From assembly GCA_963765935.1 (NCBI GenBank), contig CAVXXX010000005.1, positions 62,001 to 126,000 of the forward strand: a stretch of DNA of 64,000 bases, in the 5' to 3' direction. The notes below the pieces were generated by a model. The model saw nothing but the letters and a program-made list of their open reading frames with translations. It had not been told where the DNA came from and did not search any database. The stretch comes from JAMXLG01 sp963765935 (GTDB taxonomy: Bacteria > Vulcanimicrobiota > Vulcanimicrobiia > Vulcanimicrobiales > Vulcanimicrobiaceae). Each line of letters opens with the position of its first letter. Position 1 is the first letter of the stretch. Below, piece by piece: positions 52,181-61,352 of this stretch. Both the position numbers and the translations under genes were made by a program.

Positions 52181-53647
52181 GCGATCGCCCTCGCCCGCTT
52201 CATGCGCGCGAGCCGAAGTGCTTCACCAACCGCGATGAGGAATCCGATCGCGAGAATCGTCGCGCCGATAGTCGCCAATCCCGCAAAGTACGGGCCCGGA
52301 GCCGGTTCTGCTGCATAACGACGCGGCACGCCACCCGCGCCCGCCGCGTAAAATGAGAGCAAGAAAAGTGCGCCGCCGCCGAACATTCCGAGGCCGACGA
52401 GCCAGCGAACGACCAGGTTCGATACGCTTTCTGCGCGCTGCTCGAGATTGACAAACGCCCAACCGAGCGTGAAGAGCAAAACCCCCTCGAGTAAATACGT
52501 GTGGAAATGCCCGGGAACCCAGAGCGTATTATGGAGGTCGACGTTGATCGGAATCGTTGCATCGAGCACCGCGCCGGTGCCGCCGACGACCCAGCCGATC
52601 ATTCCTGCGAAGAGAAAGATCGATCCGCAAGCTCCACGTCATTCCCGAACGATGAACGAGCATTACGCCACCGTATACCGTTACCACCACGACCGGAATT
52701 GCGGCGAGATACGACGAGATTTCACCGATGTACTGCAGCGTTTGCACTTGAGCAAAGTCCATGTAGAGATGATGAAAATACGCAATAATGACGAACGTCA
52801 GTGTTCCCCACCATGCGATCGCGAGTTGCGGCGACGTGTGATACTCGCGTTTCGTAACCATCGGTAGACCGACGTACACGCCGGCGACCGCCATGTACAT
52901 CGTAAGATTCGCAAACGTGTGCCCGAATTGATAGGTCAGGTTCTTCGCCCACAGCGGATCGATTGCGACGCTCGGGTCGATCCAATGCACGACGAGTCCA
53001 ACGGCAATCAGGAGTCCGGCCGTTCCGCCGATGAAGCCGTCGATCGCGACGATTGCCGCCGCAAACATCTCGGGCGGCGGCGGTTCTTTCCCCGCCGCCG
53101 TAAAGTCGCTGTTTCGGAAGACATATTCGATGCCGAGAATGCCGCCCAGACCTCCGAATCTCGCGAGCAGTGCACCAAGAATTTGCGCGCACCAAATCAT
53201 GAAGCCGGTCATCACCAAGCCGTTGCCGATGAGCCAAGCTCCCGTCGCCCAATTCGGCCAATACGTTCCGGTAAACGGCAACGGATAAAGCATCGTCCAA
53301 AGCGCCCCATACTTACCGGGAACGACACTGATGATGACGCTGATCACGCCCGCGATGAAGAATCCGTACGCGAGATAGGCAACGCCGGCGTTGATCTTCG
53401 TGTACCGGCTCACGAGATACCACAGCGTGCCAAGGCCCGAGATCGCCATCGCGGTGATCATCCCCACGCCGTGCAAACTCAAGAGCGAATAAAACGTACC
53501 GGGATCGAGTGGTATCCAGCCAGCCTGCGAGCCGCGCATGGCGATACCAACGAGAGCCATTAAAAGAAATATCGCAAGGCCGGTTGCGATATATGTCCAC
53601 ATCACCCGTTTGCCTGCAGGGCTCTCTTGCGCAACGATGTGGCTCAT
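52177..53647 (-). pseudogene. Cytochrome c oxidase subunit I (ba3-like), one frameshift
   Basis: Heme-copper oxidase catalytic subunit. Frame 1 (53647 to about 52633) starts MSHIVAQESPAGKRVMW, holds LHGVGMITAMAISG (heme ligand His), VVPGKYGALWTMLYPLPFTGTYW, and YFHHLYMDFAQ (CuB His pair). Near 52633 a one-base shift moves the frame; the rest, IFLFAGMIGWVVGGTGAVLD, TLWVPGHFHTYLL (heme ligands), runs to 52177. Both sides are fully conserved, so either a recent indel or a consensus error. ATGA overlaps at both ends join it to coxII and the cytochrome c. Confidence 0.85.
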
Positions 53648-54159
53648 TTGACGTCAAAGCCTCCTTGCATGGCGGCGTGCGCGATGCCGCAATACTCTAA
53701 ACAGCGCACGGTGTAGTGTCCTGGTTTTGTGAAATGGACCGCTAGATGATTCACGTAGTCGGGCATTGCTTGGACTTGGCTCACGACGCGCCCATCGGGA
53801 GCGTAAATGCCGAATCCATGGTTGACGTCTTTTGACGTGACATCGAAGACGACGGTTGTATTGAGCGGCACCGTTTGCGGCAGCCTAAAGCCGTACTGTT
53901 GCGCTACGACCGAATAGTGCGTCGCATTCGGCGCGGCAGCAGCCTTCGAATATGGAAACCCCGGAATCGTGATTGCAAAGACAAGTACGGCGACGATCAG
54001 TGTAAACCAGAACCAGTACCGCCGGATCGCATAACCTTTTGCGGCGACCTCGCTTTGTGGAAGCGGTTCGTTCGACCGGTAATTGCCTAACCAGGTGATC
54101 AGCACGATCGCGATGCCTGCCACCGCGATGAAGATCTTGAATACGGTGCTGCTTTCCAA
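53644..54159 (-). CDS. Cytochrome c oxidase subunit II (ba3-like)
   Basis: 171 residues from TTG 54159, which has AAGGAGG 8 bases upstream; upstream frame to 54378 is not conserved. Two N-terminal helices (VFKIFIAVAGIAIVLITWLG and YWFWFTLIVAVLVFAITIPG), then a cupredoxin domain with the CuA site: DVTSKDVNHGFGIY and CLEYCGIAHAAM supply two Cys, two His, Glu and Met ligands. Takes electrons from the cytochrome c encoded two genes on. Intact. Confidence 0.92.
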   Translation of the reverse strand: MESSTVFKIFIAVAGIAIVLITWLGNYRSNEPLPQSEVAAKGYAIRRYWFWFTLIVAVLVFAITIPGFPYSKAAAAPNATHYSVVAQQYGFRLPQTVPLNTTVVFDVTSKDVNHGFGIYAPDGRVVSQVQAMPDYVNHLAVHFTKPGHYTVRCLEYCGIAHAAMQGGFDVK

Positions 54160-54393
54160 AATCGAGCCCTCCTTGAAGATGCTCCGTTGATGACCGTACG
54201 AGATGTCGATGCAGGCTGTAAGCAACCACGGTTTTCGTCTGCTGGTCGCTTTTCCCGCAGGGGCTGCGAACGGATGGGCAGCAACTTTCGGTTGCAAGGG
54301 AGTGTACCCGAATGGAAGACATGCGCCTCGACGTGCGCAGCATTCCGCCGCCGCAGCGGCATCCAAAAACCTTTGCAATGTTCGACTCGGGGG

Positions 54394-54870
54394 TCAAGTC
54401 GCGCTATGCCACGGAGTGTGGCTTGCGGGCGACGCTTCGCGCTGAGCCGCCCAATGGCGTTCGACAGCTGCGGCCGCATCACGAATAAGCGCTCTAGCAG
54501 TCGCATATGCGAGTCGCTTTCCGAGCGTGGCATCAAAAATGCGTCCAAGCGGTCCAAAGGGGGGTACGTAAGTAATAGATAGCTGCAGCTCGCATCCAGG
54601 CGGTGCATGCGGCCTCACCGTCATCGTTGCGTGGAGTGGTGGCAACCACGGACGGGGCGCTCTCCATGAGAACTCCAGCGCGTCGTGACGGCGTGCGGAA
54701 TCTGTGTAGTCCTCAACCACGCGGGTAGATAGCTGCACAGGCCTTGACAGCCCTGCGGTCGTTCTTACGGCGAAATTGGGACCCTCATCTAAGAATGAAG
54801 CGATTGTCTCGACTGCGGTAGATGGTGGGCAGGCGGCCAATCGATGAAGGTAAATCGTCCTCGCTCTCAT
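54394..54870 (-). CDS. SRPBCC-like protein, copy 1
   Basis: 158 residues resembling START/SRPBCC (ligand-binding) domains. The C-terminal helix block LSITYVPPFGPLGRIFDATLGKRLAYATARALI is shared with the genes at 54867 and 59160: strand with LxL, then Y-x-P-P-x-G-x-x-G, D-x-T, R-x-A, and a long last helix. Central part is beta-rich. Lies between the two oxidase operons. Function unknown; its stop side overlaps nothing, its start overlaps the stop of 54867 by ATGA. Confidence 0.7.
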   Translation of the reverse strand: MRARTIYLHRLAACPPSTAVETIASFLDEGPNFAVRTTAGLSRPVQLSTRVVEDYTDSARRHDALEFSWRAPRPWLPPLHATMTVRPHAPPGCELQLSITYVPPFGPLGRIFDATLGKRLAYATARALIRDAAAAVERHWAAQREASPASHTPWHSAT

Positions 54871-55229
54871 TTTTTGCTCCTCTCAGCGGTTGCTCCGACG
54901 TGCGTCGACAAGCTGCTTCCTGCGCTTCGCGTCTCACGCAGCATGTTTGTCGCAAGGTCGTCGAGAAAGCGTTGTAAAGTGCTTGCCGCTACATTGCGCA
55001 TGAACGTAGAGTCAGCGAAATTGCCCACCCAGCCGAACGGGGTCGTGTACTGCCCTCGCAGTTCTAGCTCGGCAGTGTCGACGAGCTTGGAAACCGACAG
55101 CTTTCCTCGAAAGTTCGGGTAGTTGCCGCCTTGCGATCTTGCGCGAATAGCAACATCGAAACTGCGGTGATCGCCAAGATCCGCAAATTCCATCTCAACC
55201 GGTGCAATGATAGACGCTTTGATCGGCAT
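54867..55229 (-). CDS. SRPBCC-like protein, copy 2 (short, perhaps frameshifted)
   Basis: 120 residues; contains the end of the family: ELELRGQYTTPFGWVGNFADSTFMRNVAASTLQRFLDDLA, and a central strand GNYPNFRGKLSVSKL. It lacks the N-terminal third present in the other two copies. A second frame upstream (to about 55414) reads MRKPQPQRKAEELTGGVLSC and RSTPRLATEAKLTVVLR, which may be the missing part shifted by one base. Coupled to copy 1 by overlap. Confidence 0.6.
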   Translation of the reverse strand: MPIKASIIAPVEMEFADLGDHRSFDVAIRARSQGGNYPNFRGKLSVSKLVDTAELELRGQYTTPFGWVGNFADSTFMRNVAASTLQRFLDDLATNMLRETRSAGSSLSTHVGATAERSKK

Positions 55230-55409
55230 CTTAAGATCGCGCGCAAGACCACAGTTAGCTTTGCTTCGGTAGCAAGTCGTGGGGTGGACCTATTCAGAGC
55301 GGCCTGCACGAGATCAATGTCGGCCGTAACTGGCGAGCGACACGATAGAACGCCTCCTGTAAGTTCTTCGGCCTTACGTTGCGGCTGCGGCTTTCTCATG
55401 TCCGTTACC

Positions 55410-55690
55410 AGCAAGTAAGCTCGACTTTGTCCAGCGGATGATCAGCACTGGAACGGCAGCGCCGCGTCACTCCCTTCGCGACGCTGCCAATCAACGCACG
55501 TGAAACGCCGGTGCGGCCGTGGCTGCCGATCACGATGAGATCGCACGCGTTTTACCGCGCAAGCGTCTAGAATGCCGTCCACCGGTTGACCAACGATAGC
55601 GAGGACTCGTGCCAATATTCTGTCCTTTACGCCATCGATGGGACAGAGAATGTTCTCAAACACGCTGATTCCTTTCACCAACGAAACTCC
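55410..55690 (-). pseudogene. Remnant of a universal stress protein
   Basis: One frame reads ISVFENILCPIDGVKDRILA then VGQPVDGILDACAVK; a shifted frame continues CDLIVIGSHGRTGVSRALIGSVAKGVTRR, the ATP-binding G-2x-G-9x-G(S/T) loop of UspA proteins. The middle of the domain is deleted and the frame is broken at about 55550. Sits downstream of the response regulator and oxidase operon 2 on the same strand. The next 175 bases (55690-55867) hold nothing I recognise. Confidence 0.7.
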
Positions 55691-55867
55691 GATTATCGGC
55701 GGAGCCTTAGGCCAATCCTAACGGTCAAAAGGGAACCCAAAGGGAATTCCCGAGTGCCGACAGTTCTCGGGCGTTCGCTGCGCGGGGTCGATGAAGTATC
55801 GCTTCGCTCGCATAGGAACGGACGCGCTTTTGCCATACGCTCCGACGAAGCGAAACGCTCTGCTTTA

Positions 55868-56092
55868 CTAAGATGAGCCGTCCTTGTTATTTTTCGCAGT
55901 CGCGTCGTTCACGAGCGCCCGCGCCTGCGAAAGAATCTCCCGCAGGCGATTCAAGCGCACGTCGGTAATCGGCGTGATCCCGTCAAGCATGGCCTCTACA
56001 GAGCTCTGCGCGATCGAAAGCAGGTTGCCAAGGTCGTGCCGCGCTTTCTTCGAATCCACGTTATGCTCCGCGATCGAGCTTGTATCCCACAC
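55868..56092 (-). CDS. DHp-only (histidine phosphotransfer-like) protein
   Basis: 74 residues from GTG 56092. Core: KKARHDLGNLLSIAQSSVEA, then LDGITPITDVRLNRLREIL, the H-box pattern H-D-L-x-N-x-L of histidine-kinase dimerisation (DHp) helices with the phospho-acceptor His near residue 19. No HATPase domain follows, and the frame stops normally. It overlaps the response regulator by 32 bases, so it is translated with it. It may accept phosphate from another kinase, or be the N-terminal piece of a lost kinase. Confidence 0.6.
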   Translation of the reverse strand: MWDTSSIAEHNVDSKKARHDLGNLLSIAQSSVEAMLDGITPITDVRLNRLREILSQARALVNDATAKNNKDGSS

Positions 56093-56756
56093 CGTATACC
56101 GTTATTAGGTAGGTCGGCTTTTCCGGATCCGGTTCAATCTTGTGGCGCAAATGGTTGATGTGTCGATCTAGGGTACGCTCGAAAATGCTGCCATCGTCGT
56201 CTAGCAAATCGAGCATCTGCGGACGTGACAGAACTTGCCCGGCATGGCGCGCCAGTAACGCGAGAATTCGAAACTCCGAGGGCCGCACTTCCACGGCTTC
56301 TCCCTGCACGCGGACTTCGTGCGCCGATTCGTCGATTTCTAGCTCGCGAAAACGATGTACGGCAGACGGCAGCTGAGTAGCCGCCGAAACCGCTTCCAAC
56401 CGCCGGAAGAGGGCGCGAATGCGCGCCATAACTTCACGCGCCGAGAACGGCTTCGCAATGTAATCGTCCGCGCCGAGCTCCAATCCGACAATGCGATCGA
56501 CTTCGTCACTGCGCGCCGTCAGCACGATGGTTGGAATGCGGCGCAGTTCGTTGGTCTTGCGCAGCACCTCGAAACCCGTGCCGTCCGGCAGGCCGATGTC
56601 GAGGAGCACCAGATCGGGTGCGCGCTGCTCGATCTCCGCCAGCGCGGCTTGGACTGTTCCGGCGCCTATCGGATCGAACGACTCGCTGCGGAGATACCCC
56701 TCCAGCATCTCCCGGAGCTCCGCTTCATCGTCGACAACTAAAACGCGCTTTGCCAC
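56061..56756 (-). CDS. OmpR-family response regulator
   Basis: 231 residues from GTG 56756. Receiver domain: VLVVDDEAELREM (acid pocket), phosphorylated Asp in LVLLDIGLPDGTG near residue 53, Thr in VLTARSDE and Lys in YIAKPFSAREV. C-terminal winged helix: LEIDESAHEVRVQGEAVEVRPSEF to the recognition helix and wing RHINHLRHKIEPD. It starts 13 bp after the end of coxI, in the same direction, and overlaps the DHp-only gene, so it belongs to the oxidase 2 operon. Confidence 0.93.
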   Translation of the reverse strand: MAKRVLVVDDEAELREMLEGYLRSESFDPIGAGTVQAALAEIEQRAPDLVLLDIGLPDGTGFEVLRKTNELRRIPTIVLTARSDEVDRIVGLELGADDYIAKPFSAREVMARIRALFRRLEAVSAATQLPSAVHRFRELEIDESAHEVRVQGEAVEVRPSEFRILALLARHAGQVLSRPQMLDLLDDDGSIFERTLDRHINHLRHKIEPDPEKPTYLITVYGVGYKLDRGA

Positions 56757-56769
56757 ACCGATATGTTCG

Positions 56770-58424
56770 TCACCACGTCCGCATTCCCGGTGCAAGGAAG
56801 CCTGGGTGGTGCAGAATGTCGAGCAGCGGGCCTGCGTACGCGAGTACAGCAGCAGCCAGCGCGACAACGCCCCATCGGAACAACCATTGCAGCATCCGCG
56901 GCGTCGGTTCGCTGCCGGGCAACGGCTGCGCAAATTCAGCGCATTGATCTTCAGCCTTCTCGTTTGCGCGTAGCGTTCCGATCGCGACGATTGCGAAGAT
57001 GATGATGCTGGCGAAGAGCAGCAGCCCGCCGGCTGCGGCGACGTTCATATAGTTTTGCCACTCATTTGGTGCCGCACCGAGGTATCCGACTTGAGCGGTT
57101 CGCCGCGGGGCGCCGAGCAGTCCCGCGATGTGCATGGACATCGACATGATCAGCATTCCGACGAACCATATCCGCTCTTGCCACAGTGCTAACTGCGGCT
57201 TCCACAGCGCTCTTCCCGTCAGTTTTGGGATCAACCAATAGCTGATTCCGACGAACGTAAGCGCAACCGGTCCACCGACGGTGACATGGAAGTGTCCGAC
57301 GATCCAGATCGTGTTGTGCACGACGGTGTCCATCGAGTACGACGCGTTCACGAGACCGCCGAAGCCGCCCAAGATAAACAGGAGCATCCCGTACGCAGGG
57401 CCGCAAAACGCCGGATCGTTCCACGGAAGCGTTTTTAACGGTTTGCCAAAAGCCTAGCTTGCCGCTGCGCCTAGCGGCGATCTCGAACGTCGCGAAAATC
57501 GCGAACGCGGTGAGGAACGAAGGAATCGCAACGCCGTAGGTCGTCAGCGTATGCAGCATCTTCCACTGTGTCGCGATACCGGGCTCCATGAATTGGTGAT
57601 GGATGCCGACCGGCGTTGAGAGCAGAAGCAGCATGATGAACGTCAAGCGTGTCAGACCATCGCTGAACAGATTGCCGTTGTAGAACTTCGGCACGATGTT
57701 GTACCAGCAAATGTAGGCGCCCATGATCCAAAAGTACACGAGCGGATGCCCGAAGTACCAAAACAGGAGCCTCGATAGCATGACGTTGATGCCCGGCGTC
57801 CAGCCGAACGACCACGGGATCGAGAAAATACATCTCGCCCACGACGCCGAGCGTCGCGATCCACCACATGAAGAAAGTCGCCGCAGCGGTGAACGCCGGC
57901 AGCGGCACGGGCACGGCCGGGATTGTTTCGGCGGAACCAGAGGACGTTCGCGAAGATGTCCGCTGCGACGATCCAGGTGCCGATAATGAGCAGCGCCGCG
58001 CCGATATAGAAACACGGGCTCGCTTTGAGCGGCGCGTAAAACGTGTAGAGGACGGTCGCGTTTCCCATCAAGATCTCGACGGCGGCCATCAGTACGCCCG
58101 CAAGCATCACCCAATAGCCGATCCAGCCGAGAGCCACGGAACGGCCGGTCGCGTTCGATGCTGCGGTACGTCACGAACAACGAAAGCCCCGTGATGAAGA
58201 ACGTCGTAAAGACGAGCGCCATCAGCACGCCATGCAGCGTGAGGATGCGGTAATAATCGAACCATGCCGGTGCGGAAAACGCCGATGCGCGCGACAAACC
58301 TTGCAGCGCGCCGAACAGCGCACCGACGACGATCGCGCCCGTTGCAGTGTAAACGTGCGCGATTACGACGCGATTTTCGCGCATCTTGCGTGCGCCGCTC
58401 AGCGGCCGAAAGCTCAAAAGCCAT
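56770..58424 (-). pseudogene. Cytochrome c oxidase subunit I (second operon), about five frameshifts
   Basis: All parts of a heme-copper subunit I are here but in several frames. From ATG 58424 (overlaps the coxII stop as TGATG) MAFELSAAERRTQDARK, then IVVGALFGALQGLSRA and HGVLMALVFTTFFITG, ALGWIGYWVMLAGVLMAAVE, FFMWWIATLGVVGEMYFLD, FWYFGHPLVYFWIMGAYI (CuB ligands), and HNTIWIVGHFHVTVGGP near the end. Frame changes lie near 58385, 58130, 57905, 57820 and 57440. Each is a single-base indel with intact flanks. Either fresh decay or base-calling errors. Confidence 0.8.
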
Positions 58425-58895
58425 CACTGCACCTCGATGCGGGCAAACATGTTCTGATGGCCTATGCCGCAGTACTCATGGCAGATCAGCAAGTACGTCC
58501 CCTTATGTGTGAAGGTGTGGGAATCGCGTGTTGACCCACCCCGGCACGGCCATCATATTGATGTCCGTTTTAGCGATGTAAAAACCGTGCACGACGTCTG
58601 GGCTGGTAACGTAGAATGTCACTTTTGCGCCGAGGGGCACGGTGATGCGATTGCGGATTGAACGAAAACACCTGCGCGACATAGTATGCTTCGTAGGTTC
58701 CATCCGGTAGCCGGCGTAGGCCGGGACGATCGAACGGCGGCGTTTGCGCGACCTTTGTCGGATCGATCTGCTGCATATCGCTCGGCGGATTCATATTATC
58801 GGCAAACGCAGCATAACCGATGGTGACAAAGAAACGCAGCTAACATCGACGAGCCCAAAGCTCATCCACCACCGCTCGTATTTGTGAATGTGCAT
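58424..58895 (-). pseudogene. Cytochrome c oxidase subunit II (second operon), about three frameshifts
   Basis: Starts ATG 58895 right after the stop of the small subunit: MHIHKYERWWMSFGLV, then in another frame FFVTIGYAAFADNMNPPSD, then PPFDRPGLRRLPDGTYEAYY, a shift near 58670 to VPLGAKVTFYVTSPDVVHGF, and a shift near 58525 to THKGTYLLICHEYCGIGHQN (CuA Cys, His, Met). Ends at 58424. The cupredoxin core would be complete if the frames were joined. Confidence 0.78.
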
Positions 58896-59042
58896 CTACC
58901 AGCGCTCCTTGAGCAGCATGAAGACGCCAAACCACAAGATCACGAACGTGGCGCCCATCAAGAGAACGAAAGTAAGCGTTGCGGGTAACGGCGTTTCTTC
59001 CGTCTCCTGAACCTCGGGAGACGGGACGTTCTTCTGTTGCAT
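58896..59042 (-). CDS. Cytochrome c oxidase subunit IIa-like small membrane protein
   Basis: 48 residues: a polar N terminus (MQQKNVPSPEVQETEETP) and one membrane helix LPATLTFVLLMGATFVILWFG followed by VFMLLKERW. Length, single helix and position directly before subunit II match subunit IIa of ba3-type oxidases (CoxIIa/CbaD). Stop TAG is immediately followed by the coxII ATG. It is the first gene of the operon and is intact. Confidence 0.75.
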   Translation of the reverse strand: MQQKNVPSPEVQETEETPLPATLTFVLLMGATFVILWFGVFMLLKERW

Positions 59043-59159
59043 GTTCCGATGCTACAAGAGCATTCAGAAATGAGTGTTACTCGCAGTTCTCCAGTCGTTC
59101 TCATTTCCGGCGCAGCGGTCTCAGCGCATTCGCGAACGCCCGCTACACTCAGAGACGCT

Positions 59160-59639
59160 ATGACGACGATTAAAGAAACCTTACGCGTTGAATGTCCGTA
59201 CGTTCGTGCGCGAGGGTACCTGCACGAAACACTCTCCGATGTAGCCGGAAAGGGTTCCGACCAACCGCTGCTGCTGACCGCGCCATTTCCGATCGGTGCA
59301 GTACAGCTCGAAAAGGGGGTGCGCGTTCGCTACGCTGTCGCCACCGATCCGATGCATTTCGACGAACCTTGGTACGTCTGCTGGGATCCGGAACCGGGCG
59401 GGATGTATCCGTCGTTTTCCGGCATACTCACCGTGCGCGCTGATGACGATTATCCAACGGCAATCTTAGAGCTCGAAGGTTCGTACGCACCGCCGTTGGG
59501 ACCGGCAGGCGCGCTCTTTGATAAGACACTAGGGCGGAGAATCGCGCAGCAAACGATGCAAGCGCTGCTCGCAAAAATCGGCACCGACATGACCGAGCGC
59601 TATCGACGTGAGGAGCGGGAAAAAACCTCTGCGCGCTAG
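59160..59639 (+). CDS. SRPBCC-like protein, copy 3
   Basis: 159 residues from ATG 59160 (an earlier in-frame ATG at 59070 is possible). Opening MTTIKETLRVECPYVRARGY is followed by a domain with YPSFSGILTVRADDD and TAILELEGSYAPPLGPAGAL, DKTLGRRIAQQTMQALLAKI at the end. Shares with the copies at 54394 and 54867 the Y-x-P-P-x-G-x-x-G turn, D-x-T and last helix. Stands alone, divergent from oxidase operon 2; overlaps the convergent gene at 59636 by 4 bp. Confidence 0.7.
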   Translation: MTTIKETLRVECPYVRARGYLHETLSDVAGKGSDQPLLLTAPFPIGAVQLEKGVRVRYAVATDPMHFDEPWYVCWDPEPGGMYPSFSGILTVRADDDYPTAILELEGSYAPPLGPAGALFDKTLGRRIAQQTMQALLAKIGTDMTERYRREEREKTSAR

Positions 59640-60325
59640 CGCTCCGCAACAAACACGGCACCATCGACGCGCCCGCGCCAAACCTCGATCGGTCCCTGCG
59701 ACGCGAGCCATTCGACGAAAGCCTTACTCGGCACCATCATCCCATCAATCGGTTCGAACGCTTGGAAAGTCCCTCTCCACGGCGTGAGCACGAGCGAACC
59801 GCGAACATCTCGGTACCGCTCGGTCTCTACTTGCGCAATCTCACCGCTCGGCCGAAATTTGAAATCAACCCAAGCGCTAACTCCGCCATCTGTTAGGTGG
59901 GCGCGGAGCGTTTGCGGTTCGCGCTCTTCCCACTCGATCCGCCGATCGCGTAGAAAGGGCGGTATCCAAACGCTTTCCGCAAGAAACCGGGCCAGCGATG
60001 CTTCGTTCATCTCACGGCTTCCTGGTTGCGCGCCGATCGGAACAATGCCGAAAAGCGATGCGCTCGACGAACCCGCCTGCTGTTCGTACGCGTCCTTCAC
60101 ACGAATTCGCATTAGGGGTCCTGACGAAACCCACGCTTCCCATCGGAATGCGATCGGATTCAAGCAAAAGCGTTCGGTCGCGCTAAACGCCATCCATGGA
60201 TCGTCGCGATCGGCGCGCAGGACACCGGACTGCTTGAGTCGCGCGCTGGCGATCCTACGTTCATAAGCGGACGAAAACCGCAGATAGTGCTCGACCAACG
60301 GCGGAAGCGGGTCGCGCTTATGCAA
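59636..60325 (-). CDS. DUF6544/DUF6920-type protein
   Basis: About 229 residues. Family features seen: PPLVEHYLRFSS near the start, WMAFSATERFCLNPIAFRWEA, REMNEASLARFLAESVWIPPFLRD (the conserved ExARFLAExxW motif), VSAWVDFKFRPSGEIAQV and MMVPSKAFVEWL. Function unknown. TTG at 60325 is chosen because it overlaps the upstream ackA stop by only 8 bp; TTG 60352 would add nine residues. Neither has a good Shine-Dalgarno. Confidence 0.75.
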   Translation of the reverse strand: MHKRDPLPPLVEHYLRFSSAYERRIASARLKQSGVLRADRDDPWMAFSATERFCLNPIAFRWEAWVSSGPLMRIRVKDAYEQQAGSSSASLFGIVPIGAQPGSREMNEASLARFLAESVWIPPFLRDRRIEWEEREPQTLRAHLTDGGVSAWVDFKFRPSGEIAQVETERYRDVRGSLVLTPWRGTFQAFEPIDGMMVPSKAFVEWLASQGPIEVWRGRVDGAVFVAER

Positions 60326-61352
60326 CGGCGCGGTTCGAAACGACCTGCGCAACGTTATGCGCTATAGAGCCGTTCTCGTCCGCTTGCACGGTCGCAACCT
60401 GCATCGTGGGATTCAGGAACCTCACGCGTGCCACGATACGCTCGCGCACCTCGGCATTGTGCGTCCCTATACCGCCCGTAAAGACGAGCATATCAACTCC
60501 GCCCAGCTCGACGGCCAATCCCGCAATCGCTTTCGCAGCGGAACGAACGAACATCTCGACGGCAAATTCCGCAGCACGATCCTTACGCTCGCACAGTTTT
60601 CGCAAATCGCTTTCTCCGCCGGAAAGTGCGCGCAGCCCGCTTCGCTCTTCCAATAGCTCACGGACTTGCTGTTCGTTCAGCTTCGAACGCTCGAGGAGAT
60701 ACAGCAGCGCGCCGGGATCAAGATCGCCCGGCCGAGTCGACATAAGGATACCGCTAAGCGGACTAAAGCCCATCGTTGTCGCAATCGGGCGCCCATTCTC
60801 AAGCGCGGCCGCACTTGCGCCGTTTCCGAGATGCGCGACGATCGTGCGCGGCAGCAACGTTCCTTGCGAAGAGCGGCAAACGTGCTCGTACGACAGGCCG
60901 TGAAAACCGTAGCGGCGGAGCAGCGAATCGCCGGCGGGTAGCGGCAATACGCGCCCCGCCTCAGGCAAATCCTGGAAAAACGCCGTATCGAAACAGGCCA
61001 CTGCGATCGCGTCCGGCAACGCGATTGCCGCTTCGCGTATGACGGCGATGGCGCCGGGCGCGTGGAGCGGATCGAGCGACTGAAGGTCCTCCAAACGATG
61101 AATCAGGTCCGGGGTGATCTCGGCCGGCGCATCCTCCTCGCCGCCGAACACGATTCGGTGGCCCACCGCGTTGATGCTGCCCGCGAGACGTACCGCATCC
61201 GCAATCGCTTCGCGTGCGGCCGGTGCCGCATCGACGGGACGCGACGATGTCGGAACGTCCCGCGTCAACGTACACTCCAAGCGCTCATCGGCGAGAACGT
61301 GTACGGCGTATTTAAGCGACGACGAGCCGAGATTCAAACTAAGAACGTTCAT
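60318..61352 (-). CDS. ackA: Acetate kinase
   Basis: Makes ATP and acetate from acetyl phosphate. 344 residues: NVLSLNLGSSSLKYAVH (phosphate 1), GHRIVFGGE, FDTAFFQDLPE, RRYGFHGLSYEHV, VAHLGNGASAAALENGR (His and phosphate 2) and VFTGGIGTHNAEVRE (adenosine motif). About 50 residues shorter than most AckA proteins, mainly in loops. Its ATG overlaps the phosphoketolase TGA (ATGA), which supplies its acetyl phosphate. Confidence 0.93.
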   Translation of the reverse strand: MNVLSLNLGSSSLKYAVHVLADERLECTLTRDVPTSSRPVDAAPAAREAIADAVRLAGSINAVGHRIVFGGEEDAPAEITPDLIHRLEDLQSLDPLHAPGAIAVIREAAIALPDAIAVACFDTAFFQDLPEAGRVLPLPAGDSLLRRYGFHGLSYEHVCRSSQGTLLPRTIVAHLGNGASAAALENGRPIATTMGFSPLSGILMSTRPGDLDPGALLYLLERSKLNEQQVRELLEERSGLRALSGGESDLRKLCERKDRAAEFAVEMFVRSAAKAIAGLAVELGGVDMLVFTGGIGTHNAEVRERIVARVRFLNPTMQVATVQADENGSIAHNVAQVVSNRAVA

